DNA of 32,002 bases, taken from the NCBI GenBank assembly GCA_937949555.1, contig CALEDV010000050.1, forward strand, positions 1 through 32,002, read 5' to 3'. Of this stretch, positions 1 through 8,339 are shown piece by piece. The notes below the pieces were generated by a model that worked only from the letters and a program-made list of their open reading frames with translations, was not told the DNA's origin and made no database searches. The position numbers and the translations under genes are program-made. Origin of the DNA: an uncultured bacterium (GTDB lineage: Bacteria; Nitrospirota; Thermodesulfovibrionia; Thermodesulfovibrionales; Dissulfurispiraceae). Every line of letters begins with the position of its first letter. Position 1 is the stretch's first letter.

Positions 1-13
1 TTGCTATTATCAA
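1..13 (-). CDS. Possible start of the next T2SS-operon gene (partial)
   Basis: Just after the gspN stop there is an AAGAGG motif followed 6 bases later by a TTG codon at 13-11 that stays open to the window edge (reads M-I-I-A). This fits the start of another gene of the secretion operon. In this arrangement gspD or gspC would be a natural candidate, but only four codons are visible and the identity is inference. Confidence 0.3.
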
Positions 14-25
14 CGGGAACCTCTT

Positions 26-814
26 TTATTTAAAGGGCAGGGTAAGTATCACAGGCGCCACATAAAAACCCGGCGATCTCTTAAACTTTCCTAAAAGCAT
101 GTCCAGAAGAGGTAGTTTTTCAAATTCCCTATGTACCATGATCTCTATGGTCATGTCAGATTTGACCGCACTTAAAGATCCCTTTAAAAGTGCATGAATA
201 CCCTTTCCTTCAAGGGCCACCGATGTCATTTCCAATGCGCCACCTTTTATGCTGCCTGCCCCTCTGAGGGACTGAAACATATCAAGGGGGATAGTGGCAG
301 AAGCAGAAATAAAAGGACTTAGACGGGCATCTTCTATCATCACAGTAAAGTTTCCATTGCCCTCTATCGAGGATGCCTCAACCATCAAGACCCCAGTGCC
401 TGTAATGCCAAAGAGACTCAACCCTGTTAGATTTGACAACTGCACATTACGAAAGGTTATCTGAAGGGATCTTTTTCCCCATAAACCCATAGAACCCCTG
501 ATAACGCCCTCCTTTATTCTGGCATTGAAATCCACAGAAGGTGTTAGGGTAAATAGCGAAAGGATGTCAAGAGATGCCATCAGATCCTCAAGCACTACTA
601 TTTGTTTGAGGTTTTCTCTATATGTAAGTGTCATCTCTCCTGCATATAAACTAAAAAACATGCCCTTTTTAAGCCCTGTAAAACCTATCTCTATGCCCTT
701 TGGATTTACCGCTGCATTGAGCCTCTCAAGTAGAACCTCCTCGGGCAGCACAATATTCCAGGCTGCAACTAAAAGCAAGGCAAAGGATAGGGGGACGAAA
801 AGGAGCCTCTTCAC
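26..814 (-). CDS. gspN: Type II secretion system protein GspN
   Basis: 262-residue protein that begins with one hydrophobic segment (residues about 4-24), followed by a soluble beta-rich region with repeated short hydrophobic strands, as in GspN/PulN proteins. These are accessory inner-membrane/periplasmic parts of the T2SS. The start is a GTG at 814 whose last two bases overlap the TGA stop of gspM, so the two are probably translationally coupled. The assignment rests partly on position: it closes a gspG-H-I-J-K-L-M-N run. GspN is poorly conserved and absent from many T2SS, so the family call is less certain than for the pseudopilins. Confidence 0.75.
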   Translation of the reverse strand: MKRLLFVPLSFALLLVAAWNIVLPEEVLLERLNAAVNPKGIEIGFTGLKKGMFFSLYAGEMTLTYRENLKQIVVLEDLMASLDILSLFTLTPSVDFNARIKEGVIRGSMGLWGKRSLQITFRNVQLSNLTGLSLFGITGTGVLMVEASSIEGNGNFTVMIEDARLSPFISASATIPLDMFQSLRGAGSIKGGALEMTSVALEGKGIHALLKGSLSAVKSDMTIEIMVHREFEKLPLLDMLLGKFKRSPGFYVAPVILTLPFK

Positions 815-1365
815 TTTTTTACATAAAGGGCGAGATTGAGATTAAGATGCATGTGCTCAGGGTCTTCAAAGGACCTTTTTATAGAAAAAGATTTCACCGA
901 TAACATCATTGGAGCCCTGTCAATTCTATTAAAAAGATTTACAATCTCATTGACAGTAAGATTTTCAGCGCCTATCTGCACCGATTCCTCTAAGTAACCA
1001 TCCTTGACCTCCCTGCTGCCTAATCCCTTTATGGACTTGATCTTCTTCTTTATCCCCAGAGATTCAAAGAGACCGTGTGATTCCTCAAGGAGTGCCCTTG
1101 ATTGAGTTAGTTCGCCTCTCTTTTCAAAGCTGTCGGTGACCCTCTTAATGTTTCTGTACTCCTCAGAGAGTAGCTCAAATTCCTGCCTCTTTATCCGCAG
1201 TTCATCGACCTCCTTTTGCTTGATACTTTGAAATGCCCAAAGAAGAGGAACCATCATTGCTATAACTAATAGAGCTACCAAAATAGCCCTCTCTTTATTG
1301 GACAACATAAAAAAGAGCGCCTTTAGTTTATCTAATATCCTTTGTAGTTCGGGGTTCCTAATCAT
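811..1365 (-). CDS. gspM: Type II secretion system protein GspM
   Basis: 184 residues from the ATG at 1365: a short cytoplasmic stretch, one transmembrane helix (about residues 27-46), a charged coiled-coil-like region (about 47-80) and a small C-terminal periplasmic domain. This is the bitopic layout of GspM, which partners GspL in the inner-membrane platform. The frame stays open 30 codons further upstream, but the 1365 start overlaps the gspL stop as ATGA, the junction style used throughout this operon, and begins directly before the expected short cytoplasmic tail. The call rests on topology and gene order as much as on sequence. Confidence 0.82.
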   Translation of the reverse strand: MIRNPELQRILDKLKALFFMLSNKERAILVALLVIAMMVPLLWAFQSIKQKEVDELRIKRQEFELLSEEYRNIKRVTDSFEKRGELTQSRALLEESHGLFESLGIKKKIKSIKGLGSREVKDGYLEESVQIGAENLTVNEIVNLFNRIDRAPMMLSVKSFSIKRSFEDPEHMHLNLNLALYVKK

Positions 1366-2432
1366 GATTCTATCTTTAGCCTCCCTGCAACTGTAAAGGA
1401 ATAGACACCCCTTTCGCCCTGAGTCACATTGGATACCTCTGGGTTTTGAATCCAAGAGAGCCTCTTTTTATAGCCCTCAATAGCCTCTACAGTAGGAGAC
1501 TCTCCCTTGAGCTTAAGGGTCTCCTTTTCAATAGATATCTCAACTATCGTTATGCCTGCTACCTTTGAGCCTGCAAGCCTGGATAGTATATCAATAGATC
1601 TTATCCCAATAAGTGATTCAGCCCGTTCCCTAAGTCCTTTGATCTGGGATTTGATCTGATAAACCTCATCCTTGACCTTTATGTCCCTTGGAAATAGGGT
1701 TGTATAGCTGTCCCTAAGCTCTCTCTTTAGGGCTTTTGCCTCCCTATCAGCCATAAAAGCGCCCAAAGCAAACCACAGGAGCAAAGTCATAAGCAGCACA
1801 AGCAGCAGTGTAGTTGTCTTAATAAGGGGCTTCAGGTAATCCTTCCTTATGCCCTCCGACTTGAGTTCGCTATCGGTAAACTTAAGAGACGGAGACATTA
1901 CTTCTTTATATTGCAACTCTAATCGCTCTTCAGGGGAGAGCTTACGCGGGTTTAGTAAGTTTTCTGCAAAACCCTTTATCCCCTGAGACAGTGCAGCCAT
2001 AACATCAATGGAGGTTGCCGAGGAAATCAAAATGCCCCTTTCACTTAAGGGATTAATAATGCTCTTGAAATCCCTCTTATCAAGATATACCACAAGGGCA
2101 TCTATTCTCCCGTCCTCCCTATTTTCAGTGACGAAGTCAAAGATCATGTCTTCTCGTTTTATAAGGACTTGATTCTCCATCTCAAAGGGGATTATCTCTC
2201 TCAGTTTTCTCTCCTCTAAGGCAGGCAGCAGGAGAATCCTGAAATTAAGTATTTCCACAGGGAGATTGAGAATAATTGTGTCAATATCTTTGATGTTAAA
2301 ATCCCCAAGAGCGACCTCTTCACTAAGCACCGGAGCACCTTCTACATTGAATACCTGGATTGTGTACTCAGGAGGTGTCTTCTGCTCTATCTTGCCACAG
2401 GCATTGACATTAACAAGCGCCCTTAGTTTCAT
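1362..2432 (-). CDS. gspL: Type II secretion system protein GspL
   Basis: 356 residues from the ATG at 2432. The N-terminal about 195 residues form a cytoplasmic actin-like (PilM/GspL) domain. A single transmembrane helix follows at about 204-226 (a run of T/L/V/M ending WFALGAF), then a coiled coil and a small periplasmic ferredoxin-like domain. GspL links the GspE ATPase to the inner-membrane platform and to GspM, the next gene. An alternative GTG start at 2444 overlaps gspK, but GGAGTGAG lies at a better distance from the ATG, which sits one base after the gspK stop. Confidence 0.88.
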   Translation of the reverse strand: MKLRALVNVNACGKIEQKTPPEYTIQVFNVEGAPVLSEEVALGDFNIKDIDTIILNLPVEILNFRILLLPALEERKLREIIPFEMENQVLIKREDMIFDFVTENREDGRIDALVVYLDKRDFKSIINPLSERGILISSATSIDVMAALSQGIKGFAENLLNPRKLSPEERLELQYKEVMSPSLKFTDSELKSEGIRKDYLKPLIKTTTLLLVLLMTLLLWFALGAFMADREAKALKRELRDSYTTLFPRDIKVKDEVYQIKSQIKGLRERAESLIGIRSIDILSRLAGSKVAGITIVEISIEKETLKLKGESPTVEAIEGYKKRLSWIQNPEVSNVTQGERGVYSFTVAGRLKIES

Positions 2433-2433
2433 A

Positions 2434-3387
2434 CTATCTCTCACTCCAGTATTTTACAATCTGGCTGCTGCCTTGTAATTCTACTACACATTCAATGGTT
2501 CTTCTGACCCTGTCTATTTGCGCCTCAGACAAAATCCTGATCTTTCTAACCCTAACGGCTACCCTGCCTATGAGAGACTGCCCAAGGGTGCCTTCAAAAC
2601 CTGACACCTTTGTAAGATCTGCTGTATTTTTAAGGGGTTCAAGACTGCGGTATTGAATTATCCTTTCAGCCATATCCAACGTAATCCTTTCATCAAGACT
2701 CATTATAACTGGAACAGGTGCAGAATTTATATTAACCACTGGGGAATCCACACGGTCATAACCATAGACTGTAACATATTCCCATAGCTTGACTATATTA
2801 TCCCTCGATAGCCCCTTTATCTGATAAATTTCATCAAGGGCATCAAGGGGGTTGTTCTTTGCCTCATTTTCTCCTTCTCCTATCCTCTCTTCTCTATCCC
2901 GATCTATCCAATCTACTATATAATCTGCCGTTTTTTCCTCTATGTTTAGGGCACGAAGCAGTCTTTTAAAGGCTTCATAGGCTTCAGGATTGATTTGTCC
3001 ATTCTGAAAGACCATAGAGTTTAGATTAAAGCGGCTGTTCTCGTCGTAAGCCCTGATTATAAGATCTCCCTGAAAAGAATCTGTCACCTTCTCAATGGGC
3101 ATAATAATATAGCCTGTAGGCGATAGGGAATAGATGTCCTTTGCCTCTGTCATTGCCTTTGCAGCTAAGACAATGCCCGAACGGGCTGCCAATGAGAGCT
3201 GTTGGGCTTTGAGCCAATAATCGAAAGAATTTGTGGATATATAAATGCTATAGACAAACTCCGCGACAAGTGAAGCAATCAAGGCAAGGGTAGCAAGGAC
3301 TGCCACGAGGGCAGAACCTTTGCTGTTTCTGAGCGAGGGTTTGGCATTACATTTAAAGAAATCAAGGGGGTATTTTAATATCCTCAT
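2434..3387 (-). CDS. gspK: Minor pseudopilin GspK
   Basis: 317 residues. The leader ends in a basic stretch with the prepilin-type site at about residue 24 (KG before SALVAVLATLALIASLV), followed by a 20-residue hydrophobic helix without the usual Glu at +5, a known trait of GspK. The large C-terminal region contains the helical SAM-like T2SSK domain (NINSAPVPVIMSL, then YRSLEPLKNTADL). GspK caps the pseudopilus tip together with GspI and GspJ. The ATG start overlaps the gspJ stop as ATGA. Confidence 0.93.
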   Translation of the reverse strand: MRILKYPLDFFKCNAKPSLRNSKGSALVAVLATLALIASLVAEFVYSIYISTNSFDYWLKAQQLSLAARSGIVLAAKAMTEAKDIYSLSPTGYIIMPIEKVTDSFQGDLIIRAYDENSRFNLNSMVFQNGQINPEAYEAFKRLLRALNIEEKTADYIVDWIDRDREERIGEGENEAKNNPLDALDEIYQIKGLSRDNIVKLWEYVTVYGYDRVDSPVVNINSAPVPVIMSLDERITLDMAERIIQYRSLEPLKNTADLTKVSGFEGTLGQSLIGRVAVRVRKIRILSEAQIDRVRRTIECVVELQGSSQIVKYWSER

Positions 3388-3995
3388 TCCTGTAGTACCC
3401 TGTTAATCCTTATCCTGACAGTGTCCATGAGAATATAGGGTCTTTGTTGTGCCGAGTCAGAGGGAGTGATTAGCCCTATTGCTATCCTTACCTCAACAGG
3501 AACAGATCGGGTCAAGCTGCTGTCCCAAGTTTTCACCAATTCACCGTCGTTGTAAACCTGAAAGGAGAAGGAATGCAAGTCCTCTATGAGTGTTTCCCAT
3601 TGATGATTCTCTGGAGAACTGCCTGTGGGATAGATCTTTTTTAAAAGGGTCAGCCGCCCCTTTATCTCTTGGGCTTTATAGGCGATAACAAATAAACCCC
3701 TTGTAAAATATGAAAAACTTGTGAACTCCAATTCTGCCGCTGCCCTGCCAAAGAGGTCCTTTTCCATAAACCTAAAAATAGTCTGATCCCGATCAGGGCT
3801 ATAAAAGGCCGATTCAAGCTCCCGCCTTAGATTATCTAATGCAGAGCGCCCTTCCTGCAAGGTGCGAGCTGAAACCTCAGCCTTGTCCATGGCATTTATT
3901 GAAGAGGAAAGGGAAAGGTATAGAATGGACATAATTACCGAAAACACTGCAAGGGCAATCAATGCCTCAAGAAGGGTAAAGCCTCGTTGCTTCAT
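3384..3995 (-). CDS. gspJ: Minor pseudopilin GspJ
   Basis: 203 residues with a classic type III leader: MKQRG then FTLLEALIALAVFSVIM, including the conserved Glu at +5 of the mature protein. The remainder is a beta-rich soluble domain. GspJ forms the pseudopilus tip with GspI and GspK. The start codon overlaps the gspI stop as ATGA, so coupled translation is likely. Confidence 0.93.
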   Translation of the reverse strand: MKQRGFTLLEALIALAVFSVIMSILYLSLSSSINAMDKAEVSARTLQEGRSALDNLRRELESAFYSPDRDQTIFRFMEKDLFGRAAAELEFTSFSYFTRGLFVIAYKAQEIKGRLTLLKKIYPTGSSPENHQWETLIEDLHSFSFQVYNDGELVKTWDSSLTRSVPVEVRIAIGLITPSDSAQQRPYILMDTVRIRINRVLQE

Positions 3996-4399
3996 CGCTT
4001 TTGCACAAGTTCCGATAGGATTATTAATTCCCGATTAGAGGTAATCCTTACAGCAATCTCATACACAAAGGGATAGTTAGACTCCTTCACCGTAGTTTCA
4101 AAGCCAAACCTCTCATAGGGTTCAGAAAAGGTCCCCTTCTCTTGTCTGGGGTCTTTTTTTAAAGCCATAAGCTTTTCTTTAGCGAGCATTGCCGCTATAG
4201 TGATTTCTCTCTGGTTTTCTACAAGCCCCAAGTGATAGTTCAATGTGCCAATAACCGTCACAAGAAGTCCTGCGGTGATTGCCAGGGCTACCATGACCTC
4301 AAGGAAGGTAAACCCGCTGGAGGTATTGATTGTTGGCATTATAGGGTGTCCCAACCATTGCTTGCAATATATAAGAACAGTCTTTCTATCAACCCTCAA
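3992..4399 (-). CDS. gspI: Minor pseudopilin GspI
   Basis: Pseudopilin with the processing site SSG before FTFLEVMVALAITAGLLV (Glu at +5) and a short soluble domain of about 85 residues, the size of GspI. Two starts compete. A TTG at 4399 has a strong GGGAGGG 9 bases upstream and overlaps the gspH end, but gives a leader of about 29 residues. An ATG at 4339 gives a normal 9-residue leader but has only a weak ribosome site and no basic residue in the leader. The longer form is listed because of the ribosome site; the mature protein is the same either way. Confidence 0.88.
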   Translation of the reverse strand: MRVDRKTVLIYCKQWLGHPIMPTINTSSGFTFLEVMVALAITAGLLVTVIGTLNYHLGLVENQREITIAAMLAKEKLMALKKDPRQEKGTFSEPYERFGFETTVKESNYPFVYEIAVRITSNRELIILSELVQKR

Positions 4400-4838
4400 T
4401 AATCTTTACCCTCCCGCTCAGACTATTTAGCTGCACCCATAAGTTATTATGTTCTTCAGAAAGATATATCTTAAGGGTGTCCTGTTGTCCTGGAGATATT
4501 AAAAGGGACACCTCCTCATTGTCCGCTACGGACATTGTGACAGTCTCTATCTTGCGCAGGCTTGAAAGGACATACTCCCGTTGCTCTGCAAGACATTTGT
4601 ATGATAGGACTTTTGTCTTTAGGTTTGCCCTTAGGGTGCAGGGTTCTTTTGTAGCCAGGGTGGTATCATTGACATATCTTAAGATAGATGCAACAAGCCT
4701 TGCGTCCTGTTTGATGGAGCCCTGTGACGAAATATTTGGGAATATAAAGGCTGCGGTAAGGGAGATAACAAATAGCACAATTAGGACTTCAAGAAGAGAA
4801 AATCCCCCAAAGACACTGTATTTTAAGCCATCATTCAA
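4389..4838 (-). CDS. gspH: Minor pseudopilin GspH
   Basis: 149 residues. The prepilin cleavage site is GG before FSLLEVLIVLFVISLTAAFIF, with Glu at +5, and the C-terminal half has the GspH/FimT type of beta-rich minor pseudopilin domain. The only in-frame start near the leader is TTG at 4838; nearby ATGs are in another frame and soon hit a stop. It lies 21 bases after gspG with a poor ribosome site, so expression may be much lower than that of gspG, which suits a minor pseudopilin (inference). Confidence 0.88.
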   Translation of the reverse strand: MNDGLKYSVFGGFSLLEVLIVLFVISLTAAFIFPNISSQGSIKQDARLVASILRYVNDTTLATKEPCTLRANLKTKVLSYKCLAEQREYVLSSLRKIETVTMSVADNEEVSLLISPGQQDTLKIYLSEEHNNLWVQLNSLSGRVKIIEG

Positions 4839-4859
4839 CTTGCACTGTTTGAGGTAAGC

Positions 4860-5324
4860 CTACTGTTTCATATCCCAATTCTTGATATCTGCATCCTTCC
4901 CCTCGCCTCCCTCTTTACCGTCAGCTCCATAACTGAGGAGGTCATAATCCCCCTGTAACCCAGGAGAGATATAAATGTAAGGATTGCCCCACGGATCAAG
5001 GGGCACTTTTTTTTGTTCTAAGTAGCCGCCCTCTCTGAAGTTCTTTGGCACTCTGCCAGTGGTAGGCTTTTCTACAAGGGCCTCAAGTCCCTGCTGTGTA
5101 TCAGGATAGAATCCGTTATCAATCTTAAAGAGCTTTAGGGCTGTTTCAAGATTCCTTATTTGCACCTTAGCCTCTGCTATCCTTGCATCATCGGTCCTTC
5201 CCATGATCTTTGGAGCCACAATTGCCGCAAGCAGGCTTAGTATGAACACCACAACAATTATCTCAAGTAACGAAAAGCCTCCGGTGCCTTTGACCAATCT
5301 GAGATGCCTCCAAGGTGTGCTCAT
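4860..5324 (-). CDS. gspG: Major pseudopilin GspG
   Basis: 154 residues. Prepilin site TGG before FSLLEIIVVVFILSLLAAIVAP, then the hallmarks of GspG: YPDTQQGLEALV, VPLDPWGNPY, and a C-terminal YGADGKEGGEG calcium-binding loop. It polymerises into the periplasmic pseudopilus. It is the first gene of the block and has the best ribosome site of the operon (AAGGAG, 8-base spacer), as expected for the most abundant subunit. No gspE or gspF lies upstream; an unrelated oxidoreductase gene does. Confidence 0.97.
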   Translation of the reverse strand: MSTPWRHLRLVKGTGGFSLLEIIVVVFILSLLAAIVAPKIMGRTDDARIAEAKVQIRNLETALKLFKIDNGFYPDTQQGLEALVEKPTTGRVPKNFREGGYLEQKKVPLDPWGNPYIYISPGLQGDYDLLSYGADGKEGGEGKDADIKNWDMKQ

Positions 5325-5536
5325 GAAATTATCTCCTTAACAATGGGTTTTACTTTTATAATTATACTCTATATCAATAAGATCGGATTGCTGTTAGGAC
5401 AATTGATAGTAACAACTCGGGGTTATTAAGATACATTATCCTATCTTATCTCTAAGATTCGCAATGTCTTTAGTTATATTGAAAATGCCCATTGGGTGGT
5501 ATTATGAAGGCTGAATTTTAACCCAAACAATAATGT
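5325..5536. other. Intergenic region upstream of gspG
   Basis: 212 bases between two minus-strand genes. It is AT-rich near gspG, with a TATAATT on the minus strand about 40 bases before the start, so the T2SS promoter probably lies here, but no convincing -35 box at standard spacing was found. No terminator hairpin or gene was seen. Confidence 0.4.
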
Positions 5537-6592
5537 TCATAGGTATCTTAGCAATACCTCCCTTACCTCTGATGGAGTAAATAGGGCGCCCCCTGGTCTT
5601 CCATAAAAGAAGACCTCCCCTTTCCCCTTAACTGCAAGTCTGACATCTTCGACCATCTGCCCCGCATTCAACTCCAAGGACAAAAATCTTGAGCCCTTGC
5701 AGGCGAGCTGATGTATAATCTCCGAGGGAAAGGGAAACAACGTCTTAGGACGGAGCAGTCCTACTCTATAACCATCCTGCCTCAACCTCTTAACAGCGCT
5801 GTATGCTATCCGTGCCGATATGCCAAAGGCAACAACAATCAAATCAGAGTCCTCAGCATAGAAAGACTCCCAAGAGGTTTCACTTTTAGAGATCTCCTTG
5901 TACTTATCTATGAGTTTTTTGTTGAGTGCTTCAAGCTGCCCCTCTGCCGTGTATAGGGTTTTGATAACCTTCGGATGCCAGTTCTGAGGCCTCCTTTCTC
6001 TTCTCTTAAAGGACCAGTCTTTTTCATAGACATTGACTTTAATCTTACTTCTTATAATTGGTTCAGTCATCTGTCCGAGCACGGCATCGGCGAGAATCAT
6101 CACAGGATTTCTATATCTATCAGCCCTGTCAAAGGCAATGCCTGTAAAATCCCACATCTCCTGAACATTATAGGGCGCGAGGACTAACATCCTGTAATCT
6201 CCGTGTCCTCCCCCCTTTACAGCCTGAAAGTAGTCAGCCTGGCTTGCAGATATGTTGCCCAATCCTGGTCCTCCCCTTTGCATGTTTACGATAACCGCAG
6301 GGAGCTCCGCTGCGGCAAGGAAAGATATGCCCTCTTGCATAAGGCTTATTCCTGGACTGCTGGAAGTGGTCATTGCCCTTATTCCACAGGCAGAGGCACC
6401 ATAGATCATGTTTATAGCCGACAACTCGCTCTCAGCCTGAATGAATATACCGCCTACCTCCTTCAATCTCCAGGACAGATACTCTGGTATCTCATTTTGA
6501 GGGGTAATAGGATAGCCTGCATAAAACAGACAGCCTGCCTGCACTGAGGCTTCTGCCAAGGCTTCATTTCCCTGCATCAGTGTCTTCTTCAT
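5537..6592 (-). CDS. 2-oxoacid:ferredoxin oxidoreductase, alpha subunit (VorB/KorA type)
   Basis: 351 residues matching the alpha subunit of CoA-dependent 2-oxoacid:ferredoxin oxidoreductases, which decarboxylate 2-oxoglutarate or branched 2-oxoacids to acyl-CoA with reduction of ferredoxin. Visible marks are QGNEALAEASVQAG at the N-terminus, YPITP at residues 27-31, the SSSPG and QRGGPG motifs of the pyrimidine-binding domain, and a C-terminal transketolase-C-like domain ending near GRPGG. Working enzymes also need the TPP-binding beta subunit and usually gamma and ferredoxin-like subunits. None is adjacent: gspG follows and mutL is divergent. Whether the substrate is 2-oxoglutarate or 2-oxoisovalerate cannot be decided here. 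Confidence 0.85.
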   Translation of the reverse strand: MKKTLMQGNEALAEASVQAGCLFYAGYPITPQNEIPEYLSWRLKEVGGIFIQAESELSAINMIYGASACGIRAMTTSSSPGISLMQEGISFLAAAELPAVIVNMQRGGPGLGNISASQADYFQAVKGGGHGDYRMLVLAPYNVQEMWDFTGIAFDRADRYRNPVMILADAVLGQMTEPIIRSKIKVNVYEKDWSFKRRERRPQNWHPKVIKTLYTAEGQLEALNKKLIDKYKEISKSETSWESFYAEDSDLIVVAFGISARIAYSAVKRLRQDGYRVGLLRPKTLFPFPSEIIHQLACKGSRFLSLELNAGQMVEDVRLAVKGKGEVFFYGRPGGALFTPSEVREVLLRYL

Positions 6593-6628
6593 AGCCTTTC
6601 ATTATATCATTGTGTGCTAAAATAAGTA

Positions 6629-8329
6629 ATGCCACGGATAAAGGTCCTACCCCTGTCAATAAGAAACAAGATAGCCGCTGGAGAGGTCATTGAGAGACCT
6701 GCATCAGCAGTGAAAGAGTTGATTGAAAACTCAATAGATGCCCATAGCAATAGGATTGACATTGAGATACTGGGGGCAGGCAAGAGATTAATAAGGGTTA
6801 CTGACAATGGTTCAGGCATGGACAGGGAGGATGCCCTGAATTGTTTTTTGCCCCATGCTACAAGCAAGATTGCCTCTGAAGAGGACCTATATAGGATTAC
6901 GACACTAGGTTTTCGTGGAGAGGCATTGTCTTCTATTGCCTCGATTTCAAAGATGACAATAGTAACGGCCTCAAGGGAGTATGAAGGAATTGTAATAGAC
7001 ATTGAGGGTGGCGCTATAAAGGGCTCAAGACCAGCGGCATCGAAGGGGACTATGGTGGAGGCGAGAGAACTATTTTTCAACACACCCGCGAGACTGAAAT
7101 TTCTAAAGAAAGACTTTACAGAAAACAATCACATCATTGAAACTGTAACAAACACTGCCCTATGCAATGAACTGATCACATTTAACCTTGTGCTTGACAG
7201 GGCGCCTGTCTTATCCTTGCCCGCCACTGCAGACAGGAAGCTAAGGATAATGCAGGTGTACGGTAAGGAGTTTTCGGACAGGCTTTTAGAGACAAGGTTC
7301 CGTAAGGATTCTTTAGGCATCCATCTATTTATTGGAGAAAGCAGTTTTTACAGGCACCACAGAAATAGTCAGCGGCTCTTTATAAACCAAAGGCCTGTAA
7401 AAGACCCTTCTCTTTTAAGGGCTGTTTACAAAGCCCTTGAGGGCATAATGCCAAAGGATATGCATCCAGTGTGTTTTGTATATATTGATATTGACCCTAC
7501 CCAGGTGGATTTCAATGTGCATCCGGCAAAGACAGAGGTGCGGTTTGCAGATAGAGAAAGGGTATTTCATGCCCTTTTCAGCGCTGTCAAAAGGGCCTAT
7601 GAGGGAGAGCAAAGAACAGGGAGTGGGATCGCTTCCCTTGAACCCTTATGTAATACAGAGGGTAATCTTTCCAAAACATCCCAACAAATACTTGACTGTA
7701 TCTCTGTATCAGAACAGCAAATCCCCTATGGGGATATTAAGCAACAGGGTGTTGATTTTATTTATGTTACAGACACTATCTTGGCACTCTCTGATGAAAA
7801 GGGGCTTGTCCTTATGGATTATCATGCAATCCATGAAAGGATAAATTATGAAGGGCTCTTGAAAAAACAGATCCAGCCTCAGACACTGCTTTTCCCGTGC
7901 ACAGTAGGCCTTGATATAAGACTATACAGGGCATTGCTTAACAATATATCCTTTCTTGATGGACTTGGGATAGAGATTGAGGATTTTGGCTCAGGGACTG
8001 TACTAGTAAGGACAGTGCCAGAATTTCTAGTGGACGGGGATATTGGAAATATACTTAGAGACACCCTGGAGGCGGTTCTACTTAAACAAGACCTTTCTGA
8101 GGAAGAGGGCTCTGACAACCCAGTGGATGCACGACGCAAAAAGGCGGCTGCCATGCTTGCCTGTCATAGCTCATTACGAGGCAAGGCACAGCGCCCGACA
8201 GGGGCAGGGATTGTTGCGCTATTAAAACAGCTTGAAGATACCGACAATCCAGAGCAATGCCCCCATGGCAGGCCCACGAGGATCTTTCTAAGCCACAGAG
8301 ACCTCTTAAGGATGTTCAAGAGACTGTGA
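6629..8329 (+). CDS. mutL: DNA mismatch repair protein MutL
   Basis: 566 residues. The N-terminal GHKL ATPase carries ELIENSIDA (about 30-38), DNGSGM, the ATP lid with HATSKI, GFRGEALSSI and NTPARLKFL. The C-terminal domain has the metal-dependent nicking motif DYHAIHERINYE from about residue 397, a variant of DQHA(X2)E(X4)E with Tyr for Gln, plus ACHSSLR and CPHGRP (about 544), which complete the endonuclease site. It is therefore the incising MutL type used by bacteria without MutH, coupling MutS mismatch recognition to strand nicking. No clear Shine-Dalgarno precedes the ATG. Only 36 bases separate it from the divergent oxidoreductase gene, so promoters must overlap coding ends. mutS is not in the window. 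Confidence 0.96.
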   Translation: MPRIKVLPLSIRNKIAAGEVIERPASAVKELIENSIDAHSNRIDIEILGAGKRLIRVTDNGSGMDREDALNCFLPHATSKIASEEDLYRITTLGFRGEALSSIASISKMTIVTASREYEGIVIDIEGGAIKGSRPAASKGTMVEARELFFNTPARLKFLKKDFTENNHIIETVTNTALCNELITFNLVLDRAPVLSLPATADRKLRIMQVYGKEFSDRLLETRFRKDSLGIHLFIGESSFYRHHRNSQRLFINQRPVKDPSLLRAVYKALEGIMPKDMHPVCFVYIDIDPTQVDFNVHPAKTEVRFADRERVFHALFSAVKRAYEGEQRTGSGIASLEPLCNTEGNLSKTSQQILDCISVSEQQIPYGDIKQQGVDFIYVTDTILALSDEKGLVLMDYHAIHERINYEGLLKKQIQPQTLLFPCTVGLDIRLYRALLNNISFLDGLGIEIEDFGSGTVLVRTVPEFLVDGDIGNILRDTLEAVLLKQDLSEEEGSDNPVDARRKKAAAMLACHSSLRGKAQRPTGAGIVALLKQLEDTDNPEQCPHGRPTRIFLSHRDLLRMFKRL

Positions 8330-8339
8330 TAGATGTAAA
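8328..8339 (+). repeat. Left copy of 12-bp direct repeat flanking repeat element copy 1
   Basis: GATAGATGTAAA overlaps the last two bases of the mutL TGA stop and abuts the repeat element. The same 12 bases recur at 8545-8556 on the other side. Consistent with a target-site duplication. Confidence 0.7.

Noticed and set aside
1366-1455. 30-codon N-terminal extension of gspM
   Set aside because: Lies wholly inside gspL in another frame; the ATGA junction at 1365 is the consistent start.
6607-7128. 173-codon open frame on the minus strand
   Set aside because: Complement of the mutL ATPase domain, which is unambiguously coding on the plus strand.
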